A stretch of DNA of 64,000 nucleotides from FEN-1219 sp036563665 (GTDB lineage Bacteria; Pseudomonadota; Gammaproteobacteria; Steroidobacterales; Rariloculaceae), in the NCBI GenBank assembly GCA_036563665.1, contig DATCLY010000093.1:62001-126000 (forward strand), given 5' to 3'. Below the pieces are notes generated by a model. That model made no database searches. It was not told the origin of the DNA and saw nothing but the letters and a program-made list of their open reading frames with translations. Positions 49,605 through 57,883 of this stretch are shown here, piece by piece. A program made the position numbers and the translations under genes. Numbering within the stretch: position 1 is the stretch's first letter; every line of letters begins with the position of its first letter.

Positions 49605-50654
49605 ATGAAGTTCGTCGACGAAGCGGACATTCACGTCCACGCCGGCAACGGCGGGGACGGATGCGTGAGCTTCCGGCGCGAGAAGTTCATTCCCCGAGGC
49701 GGCCCGGACGGGGGCGACGGCGGGGACGGCGGCAGCGTCTATCTCGTGGCCCGGGAGGGCATCAACACGCTCGCCGACTTCCGCGTGAACCGGCGCTTCC
49801 GCGCGGCGAACGGCCGCGGCGGCTCGGGCAACAACAAGACCGGCCAGTCGGGCGAGGACCTCTACATCGAGGTGCCCCGCGGCACCGTCGTGGAGGACGT
49901 GGACACGGGCGAGGTGCTCGGCGATCTCGCCAACGACGGCGACACGTTGCTCGTCGCGCGCGGCGGCCGCGGCGGCAAGGGCAACACGCACTTCAAGAGC
50001 AGCGTCAATCGCGCGCCCCGCAAGGCGACGCCGGGGCAGCCCGGCGAGTCGCGACACCTCAAGCTCGCGCTCAAGGTGCTGGCCGACGTGGGGCTGCTCG
50101 GCACGCCGAACGCCGGCAAGTCCACGCTCACGCGCGCGTTGTCGGCGGCTCGGCCGAAAGTGGCGGATTATCCGTTCACCACGCTGCATCCCCATCTCGG
50201 CGTGGTGCGCGTGGGCCCCGAGCGCAGCTTCGTCGTTGCGGACATTCCCGGCCTTATCGAGGGCGCGGCGGAAGGGGCGGGCCTCGGCATCCGCTTCCTC
50301 AAGCACCTCGAGCGCACGCGGCTCCTGCTGCACGTGGCGGACGCGTGCCCGCAGGGCGAGGGCACGGACCCGGTCGCGGACGTGGTCGCCGACATACGGG
50401 CGGTGGAAGCGGAGCTCATCAGCTACTCGCCCACGCTGGCCGCGCGGCCCCGCTGGCTCGTGTTGAACAAGCTCGATCTGCTGCCGCCGGGGGAGCGCAC
50501 CGCTCGCGTCGAGCGCATCGTGCAGGAGCTCAACTGGGCGGGGCCGGCGTTCGGCATCAGCGCGCTCACGGGGGAGGGCACGGAGCGCCTCGCCCAGGAA
50601 GCGATGGCGTTCCTCGAGCGCCTCGAGGAGCAGGAGCAAGGCAAGCCGGCCTGA
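49605..50654 (+). CDS. obgE: GTPase Obg (CgtA)
   Basis: A 349-residue ribosome-associated GTPase with roles in 50S maturation and stress control. The Obg fold (residues 1-158) is glycine-rich: HVHAGNGGDGCVSFRREK, GGPDGGDGGDGG, RGGRGGKGNTHF. The GTPase motifs are GTPNAGKST (G1), DIPGLIEGA (G3) and NKLD (G4). It lacks the long acidic C-terminal tail of E. coli ObgE. The start follows the rpmA terminator by 5 bases and has no evident Shine-Dalgarno sequence. Three REP units lie behind it. Confidence 0.97.
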   Translation: MKFVDEADIHVHAGNGGDGCVSFRREKFIPRGGPDGGDGGDGGSVYLVAREGINTLADFRVNRRFRAANGRGGSGNNKTGQSGEDLYIEVPRGTVVEDVDTGEVLGDLANDGDTLLVARGGRGGKGNTHFKSSVNRAPRKATPGQPGESRHLKLALKVLADVGLLGTPNAGKSTLTRALSAARPKVADYPFTTLHPHLGVVRVGPERSFVVADIPGLIEGAAEGAGLGIRFLKHLERTRLLLHVADACPQGEGTDPVADVVADIRAVEAELISYSPTLAARPRWLVLNKLDLLPPGERTARVERIVQELNWAGPAFGISALTGEGTERLAQEAMAFLERLEEQEQGKPA

Positions 50655-50657
50655 CGG

Positions 50658-50822
50658 GTGGGAGCGGCTTTCCAGCCGCGATCTTCGGCGCCGCCTGCGG
50701 AGACGCATGACAAGCGACCAATCGAATCGCGGCTAGAAAGCTGCTCCCACAACTCAAGAGCGCGGCTGGAAAGCCGCTCCCACAGGCTTCGTTCGGGGGT
50801 AGGTGCGCCTGCCGGCGCGATG
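50658..50822. repeat. REP cluster, locus 2 (three units plus a related one)
   Basis: Units are 50658-50683 (plus), 50725-50750 (minus, with a G-to-A change giving GCGGCTAGAAAGCTGC), 50758-50783 (minus), and a diverged related element 50799-50822 (GTAGGTGCGCC...GGCGCGATG). The cluster fills the whole gap between the convergent obgE and rpsT stops. A shared role in mRNA 3' end protection is plausible. Confidence 0.8.
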
Positions 50823-50823
50823 C

Positions 50824-51084
50824 CTACATCGCGCGCAGGCGGGCGTTCAGCTTGCTCTTGTAGTGGGCGGCGCGGTTCTTGGCGATGATGCCCTTGTTGA
50901 CCATGCGGTCGATCTCGGGCACCGCCGCGCGGAACGACTGCGTCGCCGCCTCCTTGTCGCCCGACTGAATGGCTTTCAGCACCTTCTTGATGGCGGTGCG
51001 CAGCCGCGAGCGCAGCGCGGCGTTGTGGGCGCGGCGCTTCTCGTTCTGGCGAGCGCGCTTCTTCGCGGATTGAGTGTTGGCCAC
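50824..51084 (-). CDS. rpsT: 30S ribosomal protein S20
   Basis: An 86-residue S20: ANTQSAKKRARQNEKRRAHN at the N-terminus and MVNKGIIAKNRAAHYKSKLN near the C-terminus. It binds 16S rRNA in the 30S body. The start is GTG 51084, chosen by homology; a second GTG at 51102 would add 6 residues. The promoter TTGACT-N17-AATAAT lies about 80 bases upstream on the same strand. It is divergent from murJ, the classical gammaproteobacterial order. Confidence 0.97.
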   Translation of the reverse strand: MANTQSAKKRARQNEKRRAHNAALRSRLRTAIKKVLKAIQSGDKEAATQSFRAAVPEIDRMVNKGIIAKNRAAHYKSKLNARLRAM

Positions 51085-51154
51085 TGTCTCGTTGCGTTGC
51101 ACCCCGGTGCGCGTCGCGCGACCGCGGGCGAAGTCCGGGTAAGGTCTCGCGGAA

Positions 51155-51190
51155 GGGCGGTATTATTCGAACCGCCCTAACCCAAGTCAA
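51155..51190 (-). promoter_or_regulatory. rpsT promoter with overlapping inverted repeat
   Basis: On the minus strand TTGACT (51190-51185) and AATAAT (51167-51162) are spaced by 17 bases. GGGCGGT (51155-51161) and ACCGCCC (51171-51177) form an inverted repeat across the -10 box, which could serve as an operator or fold at the mRNA 5' end. Confidence 0.6.
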
Positions 51191-51273
51191 GCCGAATGCA
51201 GACCCAACGAGACTGCCGCCGCGCGGCTTCTGCACCGCGCCGCTGCCGCCCGTCTCCGGAGCGGGGCTGATCG

Positions 51274-52872
51274 ATGCGGGCGGCGGAAGACCGCGTGGCG
51301 CCGCGTCCCGAGCGGCTGCTCGAGTCCACCTCGGTGATCGGCTCCATGACCCTCCTTTCGAGGGTGTTCGGGCTCGTGCGCGACAAGGTGTTCTCGTACG
51401 CGTTCGGCGCGAGCCCCGTCATGGACGCCTTCATCGTGGCGTTCAAGATCCCGAACCTGTTGCGGCGCTTCTTCGCGGAGGGGGCGTTCTCGGCCGCCTT
51501 CGTGCCCATGCTCGCCGAGTATCGCAGCGAGCGCACGCCCGAGGAGATGCGGCAGCTCGTGGATCGCATCGCCGGCACGCTCACCGTGTTCCTGTTCGCG
51601 ATCACCGCCGTGGGCGTGATCGCGGCGCCCGCGCTGATCGCCGTGTTCGCCCCCGGCTTCCTGGACGAGGCCGACGGGCGCTTCGAGCTCGCGACGGCAA
51701 TGCTGCGGCTCACGTTCCCCTATCTCTTCTTCATCTCGCTCACGGCGCTCGCGGGCGGAATCCTGAACACTTTCCGCCGCTTCGCGGTGCCGGCGTTCAC
51801 GCCGCTGCTGCTGAACCTCGTGCTGATCCTGTTCGCCCTGGCCGTGGCGCCGGCGCTCGCGCAGCCCGGTCTCGCGCTCGCGCTCGGCGTGCTGGTTGCC
51901 GGGTGCGTGCAGCTCGCGTTCCAGCTGCCGTTCCTCGCGCGTCTCGGGCTCCTGCCGAGGCCGCGCTGGGGGCTCGGGCACCCGGGCGTGCGCCGCATCC
52001 TCGCGCTCATGACGCCCGTGCTGTTCGGGTCCTCGGTGGCGCAGGTGAACATCCTGTTCGACACGTTGATCGCGTCGTTCCTCGCCGCGGGCAGCATCAG
52101 CTGGCTCTACTATTCGGACCGCCTGCTCGAGTTCCCCGTGGGCGTGTTCGGCATCGCGCTCGCGACCGCCATCCTGCCGAGCCTCTCCGAGCAGCATGCG
52201 CGGCGCTCCGGCGACTCGTTCGCGGCCACGCTGGATTGGGCGCTGCGGCTCGTGCTCGTGATCGCCTTGCCGGCAGCGGTCGGGCTCGCCGTGCTGGCGG
52301 AGCCGCTGCTCGCCACGATCTTCCTGGGCGGCGAGTTCGGCCCGATCGACGTCGCCATGTCCGCCGCGAGCCTCAGAGCGTACGCCCCGGGGCTCCTGGG
52401 CTTCATCGCCGTGAAGGTGCTGTCGCCCGGTTACTTCGCCCGCCACGACACGCGCACGCCGGTCAGAGTGGGCGTGCAGTCGCTGCTCGTGTCGTTCGGC
52501 CTGAACGTGGTTTTCGTGCTCGCGCTCGTCGCTACGGGGTGGGCTCCGGCGCACGCCGGGCTTGCGGCCGCGACGAGCTGCGCGGGGCTCTACAATGCGG
52601 CGCTGCTGCTGCGCGGGTTGGCCGCGGCCCGCGTGCTCCGGCCCGCGCCCGGATGGCGACGGCTCGCGGCGCAGGTGATCGGCGCCTGCGCCGCGATGAT
52701 CGTCTTTCTGCTCTGGGGGCTCGATCGGGCCGGCGACTGGGCGGCGATGAGCGGCTGGCAGCGAGCGGGTATGCTCGCGCTGTTGGTGGTGGGGGGCGCG
52801 GCCGTTTACGCAGGCGCTGCGTACGCGCTCGGCTTGCGGCCCCGCGAGCTGCGGGGCGCGCGAGGGGGATAA
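51274..52872 (+). CDS. murJ: Lipid II flippase MurJ
   Basis: A 532-residue MOP-superfamily flippase with about 14 transmembrane helices that moves lipid II across the inner membrane for peptidoglycan synthesis. Family marks are TLLSRVFGLVRDKVFSYAFG, DAFIVAFKIPNLLRRFFAEGAFSAAFVPMLAEY (key: PNLLRRFFAEGAFS) and LEFPVGVFGIALATAILPSLS. Charged residues of the central cavity are in these first two stretches. It heads the murJ-ribF-ileS-lspA run, with ribF 9 bases after its stop. Confidence 0.97.
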   Translation: MRAAEDRVAPRPERLLESTSVIGSMTLLSRVFGLVRDKVFSYAFGASPVMDAFIVAFKIPNLLRRFFAEGAFSAAFVPMLAEYRSERTPEEMRQLVDRIAGTLTVFLFAITAVGVIAAPALIAVFAPGFLDEADGRFELATAMLRLTFPYLFFISLTALAGGILNTFRRFAVPAFTPLLLNLVLILFALAVAPALAQPGLALALGVLVAGCVQLAFQLPFLARLGLLPRPRWGLGHPGVRRILALMTPVLFGSSVAQVNILFDTLIASFLAAGSISWLYYSDRLLEFPVGVFGIALATAILPSLSEQHARRSGDSFAATLDWALRLVLVIALPAAVGLAVLAEPLLATIFLGGEFGPIDVAMSAASLRAYAPGLLGFIAVKVLSPGYFARHDTRTPVRVGVQSLLVSFGLNVVFVLALVATGWAPAHAGLAAATSCAGLYNAALLLRGLAAARVLRPAPGWRRLAAQVIGACAAMIVFLLWGLDRAGDWAAMSGWQRAGMLALLVVGGAAVYAGAAYALGLRPRELRGARGG

Positions 52873-52881
52873 CACGTCACG

Positions 52882-53811
52882 ATGAAGCTGTACCGGTCCG
52901 TCGAGCAGCTCGGCCGCTGCGCCGAACGCGTCCCGCGCGTCGTCGCCATCGGCGTGTTCGACGGCCTGCACCTGGGCCATCAGGAGATCCTGGGCTGCGC
53001 GAAGCGGCTCGCCGAGGCGCACGGCTGGCGGACGGCCGTGAGCTCGTTCGAACCCATGCCGGCCGAGTTCTTCGCGCCCGACGATCCCCCCGCGCGCCTC
53101 ACGCGGTTTCGCGAGCGCTTCGAAGGGCTCGAGAAGCTCGGCGTGGACGATCTTTTCTGCCCCCGGTTCGCGAAGATCCGGCTGCTGTCGCACGAGGAGT
53201 ACGTGGAGCGGATCCTGGTCCACGGGCTCGCAGCGCGGCACGTGGTGGTCGGCGACGACTTTCGCTTCGGGGCCGGGCGCCGTGGCACGCTCGAGGACCT
53301 GCGCTCCGCCGGCGCGCGGCACGGCTTCGGCGTGACGGTGGTGCCGCCGGTGTACCGGCAAGGCGTGCGCATCAGCAGCACCGCCATCCGCGAGGCGCTG
53401 CGCGCGGGCGACCTCGATACCGCCAGGGCGATGCTCGGCCGCGACTATTCGATGTCGGGCCGCGTCGTGCGCGGCCTCGGGCTCGGCAAGCGGCTCGGCT
53501 TCCCCACGGCCAACGTGAACCTCAAGCGCCGGCAGGCGCCCATCGACGGCATCTTCGCCGCCCGCGTGACCGGGCTCGGCGAGCGGCCCCTCGACGGCGT
53601 CGCGAGCGTGGGCACGCGTCCCACCATCGGCGGCGGGCGGCCGCTGCTCGAGGTGCTGATCTTCGACTTCGACGCCGACATCTACGACCGCTACATCACC
53701 GTGCATTTCGTGAAGCGGCTGCGCGAGGAACGCCGGTTCCCCGATCTCGAGTCGCTGCAGCGCCAGATGCGCCGCGACGTCGAGGAGGCGCGGGCTGCGC
53801 TGGCCGCTTGA
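52882..53811 (+). CDS. ribF: Bifunctional riboflavin kinase / FAD synthetase
   Basis: A 309-residue RibF that makes FMN and FAD from riboflavin and ATP. The N-terminal FAD synthetase half shows AIGVFDGLHLGHQEIL (nucleotidyltransferase GxFDGxHxGH motif) and ISSTAIREALRAGD; the C-terminal kinase half shows GLGLGKRLGFPTANV and EVLIFDFDADIYDRYITV. Length and order are normal. Its stop is 27 bases before the predicted start of the T-box leader of ileS. Confidence 0.97.
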   Translation: MKLYRSVEQLGRCAERVPRVVAIGVFDGLHLGHQEILGCAKRLAEAHGWRTAVSSFEPMPAEFFAPDDPPARLTRFRERFEGLEKLGVDDLFCPRFAKIRLLSHEEYVERILVHGLAARHVVVGDDFRFGAGRRGTLEDLRSAGARHGFGVTVVPPVYRQGVRISSTAIREALRAGDLDTARAMLGRDYSMSGRVVRGLGLGKRLGFPTANVNLKRRQAPIDGIFAARVTGLGERPLDGVASVGTRPTIGGGRPLLEVLIFDFDADIYDRYITVHFVKRLREERRFPDLESLQRQMRRDVEEARAALAA

Positions 53812-53837
53812 ATGGCGTAAACTGCCCGTCCCTAAAC

Positions 53838-54065
53838 GCGAGGATGGGGACGAGTAGCCGGCCCGCGGCGGGCCGAGCGAGCGGGGGACGGTGTGAGCCC
53901 CGCGCCGCCGAGCCGGTGAAGATCACCCCGGAGCGGCCGCCCGAAAGGGCTCGTCCCGAGTAGGCTCGGCCGGTTGGCTCCCGTCATCGAGCCGGGCTGG
54001 CGCTCGCCAGCTACCGAGGTCGCGGCCGCGAGGCCGCGGCGAACGCCGGGTGGTACCGCGACGCC
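53838..54065 (+). promoter_or_regulatory. T-box riboswitch leader of ileS (specifier AUC)
   Basis: Stem I base: GGGG (53846-53849) pairs CCCC (53926-53929). The specifier loop has ACGAGTAG on the 5' strand (53850-53857) and TGAAGATCA on the 3' strand (53917-53925), presenting ATC (53922-53924) for isoleucine. Helices CCGGC/GCCGG (53858-53862/53912-53916), CGGCGG/CCGCCG (53866-53871/53905-53910) and GCGGGG/CCCCGC (53881-53886/53898-53903) continue stem I. A GCCC-GAAA-GGGC hairpin (53939-53950) and stems near 53976-54011 follow. The T-box GGGTGGTACCGCG is at 54048-54060; its TGGT matches the ACCA end of tRNA-Ile. No T-run terminator is seen, so the output mechanism is unclear. Confidence 0.88.
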
Positions 54066-54133
54066 ATTCGCCCCGGCGCCCGCGGGCGCGAAGAGCGCCC
54101 CCGCGCGGCGGCATGATTCCCGACAACGCATCG

Positions 54134-54200
54134 GTGGGAGCGGCTTCCCAGCCGCGATCTTTGCGCGAAGGAAAGATCGCGCCTGGAAAGGCGCTCCCAC
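54134..54200. repeat. REP inverted pair, locus 3, inside the ileS leader
   Basis: Units 54134-54159 (plus) and 54175-54200 (minus) are inverted copies that differ at three of 26 positions, so they can form one long hairpin with a 15-base loop or two short ones. They lie between the T-box and the ileS start codon at 54225. The minus unit again carries paired stem changes (GCGCCT/AGGCGC). Confidence 0.85.
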
Positions 54201-54224
54201 CCGCGAACGCAGGGCGAGACGGCG

Positions 54225-57200
54225 ATGTTCGAAGCAGTTGGCGCGCGTTACGACGGGCCGGCGCTCGAGAAGGAGATCCTCGAGCTCTGGCGCCGCCACG
54301 ACGTGTTCAAGCAAACGCTCGCGCAGAGCGCGGGCCGCGAGAAATTCGTGTTCTACGAAGGCCCGCCCACGGCCAACGGGCGGCCCGGCATCCATCACGT
54401 GCTCGCGCGCACGTTCAAGGACCTGTACCCGCGCTACAAGACCATGCGCGGCTTCCACTGTCCTCGCAAGGCTGGCTGGGACACGCACGGCCTGCCCGTC
54501 GAGCACGAGATCGAGAAAGAGCTCGGTATCTTCGACAAGAAGCGCATCGAGCAGGAGGTCGGTATCGCCCGGTTCACCGAGCTCTGCCGCGCCTCGGTCA
54601 TGCGCTACGTCGGCGATTGGGAAGCGATGACCGAGCGCATGGGCTTCTGGGTGGACTTCGAGGACGCCTACTTCACGCTCGACAACCGCTACATCGAGAG
54701 CGTGTGGCACCTGCTCAAGACGATCTGGGACCGCGGGCTCATCTATCAGGGCTACAAGGTGGTGCCCTACGACCCGCGGATCGGCGCCACGCTGTCCTCG
54801 CACGAGGTGGCGCAGGGTTATCGCGAGGTGGACGACCCCTCGGTGTTCGTGCGCTTCCGGGCGCTCGACGAGGAGAAGACGTTCTTCCTCGTGTGGACCA
54901 CCACGCCCTGGACGCTGCCGGCCAACCTGCTGCTCGCCGTGCATCCGGACGTGGACTACGCGTGGGTGCGCCACGGCGACGAGACGCTGATCCTCGCCCG
55001 CGACCTCGTGCCGGCCGTGCTGGGCGACGAGGCGGGCGAGGTGCTCAAGGTCGCGAAGGGCCGGGAGCTCGACGGGCGCCGCTACGAGCGGCTGTTCGAC
55101 TATCTCGCCGTGGAAGGCGACATCTGCCGCGTGCGCACGGCCGAGTTCGTCACCACCGAGGACGGCACCGGCATCGTGCACATCGCGCCGCCGTACGGCG
55201 AGGACGACCTGAAGCTCGGCCAGAGCCACGGGCTGCCGGTGGTTCACGCGGTCGGCGAGGACGGCTGCTTCCTGCCGGCCGTCACGCCCGTGGCCGGGAA
55301 GTTCTTCAAGGACGCGGACCCGGTGATCATCGAGCTGCTGAAGAGCCGGGGGCTGCTCTACCGCGAGGCCAAGTACCGCCACAACTACCCGTTCGGCTGG
55401 CGCACGGGCGACCCGCTCATCTACTACGCCAAGAACGCCTGGTACATCCGCACCACGGCCGTGCGCGACCGCATGGTGGCGCTCAACCGCGGCATCAACT
55501 GGGTGCCGGAGAACATCCGCGACGGGCGCTTCGGCAACTGGCTCGAGAACAACATCGACTGGGCGTTGTCGCGGGAGCGCTTCTGGGGCACGCCGCTGCC
55601 GCTCTGGACGGACGGGCAGGGCGACTACATCTGCATCGGCTCGGTAGCGGAGCTCGAGCGGCGCGCGGGCCGCAGCCTCAAAGGGCTCGACCTGCACCGC
55701 CCCGCCATCGACGAGGTGACCTTCGTGCACGAAGGCCGCGAGTACCGCCGCGTGGCCGAGGTCATCGACTGCTGGTTCGACTCGGGTGCGATGCCGTACG
55801 CGCAGTGGCACTACCCGTTCGAGAACCGCGACGTGTTCGAGACGAGCTTTCCGGCCGACTTCATCTGCGAGGCCATCGACCAGACCCGCGGCTGGTTCTA
55901 CACGCTGCACGCCGTCGCCACGATGGTGTCGGACCAGGCGGCGTACCGCAACGTCGTCTGCCTGAGCCACATCGTGGATCAGGACGGCAAGAAGATGTCG
56001 AAGTCGCTCGGCAACATCCTCGACCCGTACGAGGTGTTCGACCGGGTGGGCGCGGACGCGCTGCGCTGGCATTTCCTCGCGCGCGTGGCGCCCGACGTGC
56101 AGAAGCGCGTGTCGGTGGACATCGTGGCGGACGTGGCCTCGAGCTTCATCAACACGCTGTGGAACACGTATGCGTTCCTCGTGATGTACGCGCGGCTCGA
56201 CGGCGTCGATCCGCGTGTCGCGGTGCCCTACGACCGGCGGCCCGAGATCGACCGCTGGATCGTGTCGCTGCTCGAGCGCACGGTGAAGGAGGCGACCGAG
56301 GCGCTCGACGCATACGACGCGCTGCGCGCGGGCACGGCCATCGAGCGCTTCGTGGACCAGCTCTCCAACTGGTACGTGCGGCGCAACCGCCGGCGGTTCT
56401 GGAAAGCCGCCACGGGCGAAGACAAGCAGGCCGCGTACGCCACGCTGTACGAGTGCCTGACGACGGTCACGCGCCTGATCGCGCCGTTCGTGCCGTTCCT
56501 CGCCGAGGCGCTCTACCAGAACCTCGTGCGCGGCATCGACCCGGAGGCGCCGCTCAGCGTGCACATGACGGAGTGGCCGGACTTCGACCCCGCGCGGCTC
56601 GACGAGCGGCTGCTCGCCGAGATCGAGGTCGTGCAGCGCGTGGTGGGGCTGGGGCGCGCGGCGCGCAACGAGTCGCGTCTCAAGGTGCGTCAGCCGCTCA
56701 AGCGGCTGCTGGTGCGAGTGCCGGACGACGCGGCGGCCGCGGCCGTGCGCCGCCACGAGGAGCAGATCCTGGACGAGCTCAACGTGAAGTCGCTCGAGCT
56801 GCTGCCGCCCGATGCGCGGCTGGTGAGCTACCGCATCAAGCCCAACCTGCCCGTGGTGGGCAAGCGCTACGGCAAGCTCGTTCCCGCCATCCGCAAGGCG
56901 CTGGCCGAGGCGGACGGGGCCGCCGTGGCCGCGGCCGCGGCGCGCGGCGAGCCGCAGCGCTTCACGGTGGAGGGCGTCGAGGTCGAGCTCGGCCCCGGCG
57001 ACCTGCTCATCGAGACGTCGTCGGCGGAAGGGTTCGCCTGCGCGGAGGACGGCGGCTACCTCGCGGGCCTCGACACCACGCTCGACGAGGAGCTCCGCCG
57101 CGAGGGGCTCGCGCGCGAGCTCGTGCGGTCCGTGCAGGACGCCCGCAAGCAGGCGGGCCTCGAGGTGTCCGACCGCATCGTGCTGATGGTGGAAGGCGAC

Positions 57201-57353
57201 GCCGCCGTGCAGGACGCGCTCGAGCGCTACCGCGATTACCTCATGAGCGAGACGCTCGCGAGCGAATGGCGCGAGCCCGAGAAGCCGTTCGTGGTGACGG
57301 AGGAGGGCGAGCCGCGGTGGCAGATCCGCCTCGCCCGGGACGAGCGCGCATGA
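54225..57353 (+). CDS. ileS: Isoleucyl-tRNA synthetase, long eukaryotic-like (type 2)
   Basis: A 1042-residue class I synthetase. The HIGH-type motif is PPTANGRPGIHHV (residues 47-59) and the KMSKS loop K590-MSKS594 in DQDGKKMSKSLGN. The CP1 editing domain has TTPWTLPANLLLA and GTGIVHIAPPYGEDD. Length above 1000, the PGIHHV form and absence of the C-terminal zinc cysteines mark the type 2 (eukaryotic-like) branch, known for low mupirocin sensitivity, whereas the type 1 enzyme is usual in gammaproteobacteria. It is in the normal place between ribF and lspA; lspA overlaps its stop (ATGA). The T-box leader upstream probably controls expression by tRNA-Ile charging. Confidence 0.96.
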   Translation: MFEAVGARYDGPALEKEILELWRRHDVFKQTLAQSAGREKFVFYEGPPTANGRPGIHHVLARTFKDLYPRYKTMRGFHCPRKAGWDTHGLPVEHEIEKELGIFDKKRIEQEVGIARFTELCRASVMRYVGDWEAMTERMGFWVDFEDAYFTLDNRYIESVWHLLKTIWDRGLIYQGYKVVPYDPRIGATLSSHEVAQGYREVDDPSVFVRFRALDEEKTFFLVWTTTPWTLPANLLLAVHPDVDYAWVRHGDETLILARDLVPAVLGDEAGEVLKVAKGRELDGRRYERLFDYLAVEGDICRVRTAEFVTTEDGTGIVHIAPPYGEDDLKLGQSHGLPVVHAVGEDGCFLPAVTPVAGKFFKDADPVIIELLKSRGLLYREAKYRHNYPFGWRTGDPLIYYAKNAWYIRTTAVRDRMVALNRGINWVPENIRDGRFGNWLENNIDWALSRERFWGTPLPLWTDGQGDYICIGSVAELERRAGRSLKGLDLHRPAIDEVTFVHEGREYRRVAEVIDCWFDSGAMPYAQWHYPFENRDVFETSFPADFICEAIDQTRGWFYTLHAVATMVSDQAAYRNVVCLSHIVDQDGKKMSKSLGNILDPYEVFDRVGADALRWHFLARVAPDVQKRVSVDIVADVASSFINTLWNTYAFLVMYARLDGVDPRVAVPYDRRPEIDRWIVSLLERTVKEATEALDAYDALRAGTAIERFVDQLSNWYVRRNRRRFWKAATGEDKQAAYATLYECLTTVTRLIAPFVPFLAEALYQNLVRGIDPEAPLSVHMTEWPDFDPARLDERLLAEIEVVQRVVGLGRAARNESRLKVRQPLKRLLVRVPDDAAAAAVRRHEEQILDELNVKSLELLPPDARLVSYRIKPNLPVVGKRYGKLVPAIRKALAEADGAAVAAAAARGEPQRFTVEGVEVELGPGDLLIETSSAEGFACAEDGGYLAGLDTTLDEELRREGLARELVRSVQDARKQAGLEVSDRIVLMVEGDAAVQDALERYRDYLMSETLASEWREPEKPFVVTEEGEPRWQIRLARDERA

Positions 57354-57880
57354 CCGCGCGCCGCTGGTTCTCGCTGCGGGCCGGCGCGTCGAACTGGCTG
57401 TGGGTCTCGCTGGTCGTGATCGTCCTCGACCAGTGGACGAAGCACCTGATCACGAGCACCTTCCTCGAGTACGAGCAGGTGGCCGTGCTGCCCGTGCTCG
57501 ACATCACGCGCCTGCACAACGAGGGCGCCGCGTTCAGCTTCCTGGACGACGCGTCGGGCTGGCAGCGGTGGCTGTTCACGGGACTCGGTCTCGCCGTGAG
57601 CGTGGGCATCCTCGTCTGGCTGCGGCGGCTGCCGCCGCGCGGGCAGAACCTGCTCGCGGCGGGGCTCGCGCTCGTGCTGGGCGGCGCGCTCGGCAACGTG
57701 ATCGACCGCGTGCTCTGGGGCCACGTGATCGACTTCATCCACGTGCACTGGGGAGACGCCTACTTCCCGGCCTTCAACGTGGCCGACTCGGCCATCACGG
57801 TGGGCGCGGCGCTCCTGATCCTCGACAATCTGCTCGACCTGAAGCGCGGCAAGACGCTCGCGCCGCGCGACGAACGGTAG
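57350..57880 (+). CDS. lspA: Signal peptidase II (prolipoprotein)
   Basis: A 176-residue inner-membrane aspartyl protease with four helices that removes signal peptides from prolipoproteins after lipidation. The catalytic aspartates are in LGNVIDRVLWGHVIDF and FNVADSAITVGAALL, and TRLHNEGAAFSFL is the conserved periplasmic stretch. The start overlaps the ileS stop (ATGA). fkpB and ispH, which usually follow, are absent; the pilE stop lies 3 bases away on the opposite strand. Confidence 0.97.
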   Translation: MTARRWFSLRAGASNWLWVSLVVIVLDQWTKHLITSTFLEYEQVAVLPVLDITRLHNEGAAFSFLDDASGWQRWLFTGLGLAVSVGILVWLRRLPPRGQNLLAAGLALVLGGALGNVIDRVLWGHVIDFIHVHWGDAYFPAFNVADSAITVGAALLILDNLLDLKRGKTLAPRDER

Positions 57881-57883
57881 CTC

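Noticed and set aside
50658..50822. Repeat cluster considered as a CRISPR array
   Set aside because: Units are imperfect, in both orientations, unevenly spaced and self-complementary, with no cas genes. They fit REP elements.
54076..54089. GCGCCCGCGGGCGC palindrome as the T-box terminator
   Set aside because: It is short, has no T-run and such GC palindromes are frequent here. It stays a candidate only within the riboswitch finding.
53974..54630. Open frames running through the T-box leader into ileS
   Set aside because: Their translations are low-complexity and out of frame with ileS. The conserved RNA elements explain the region better.
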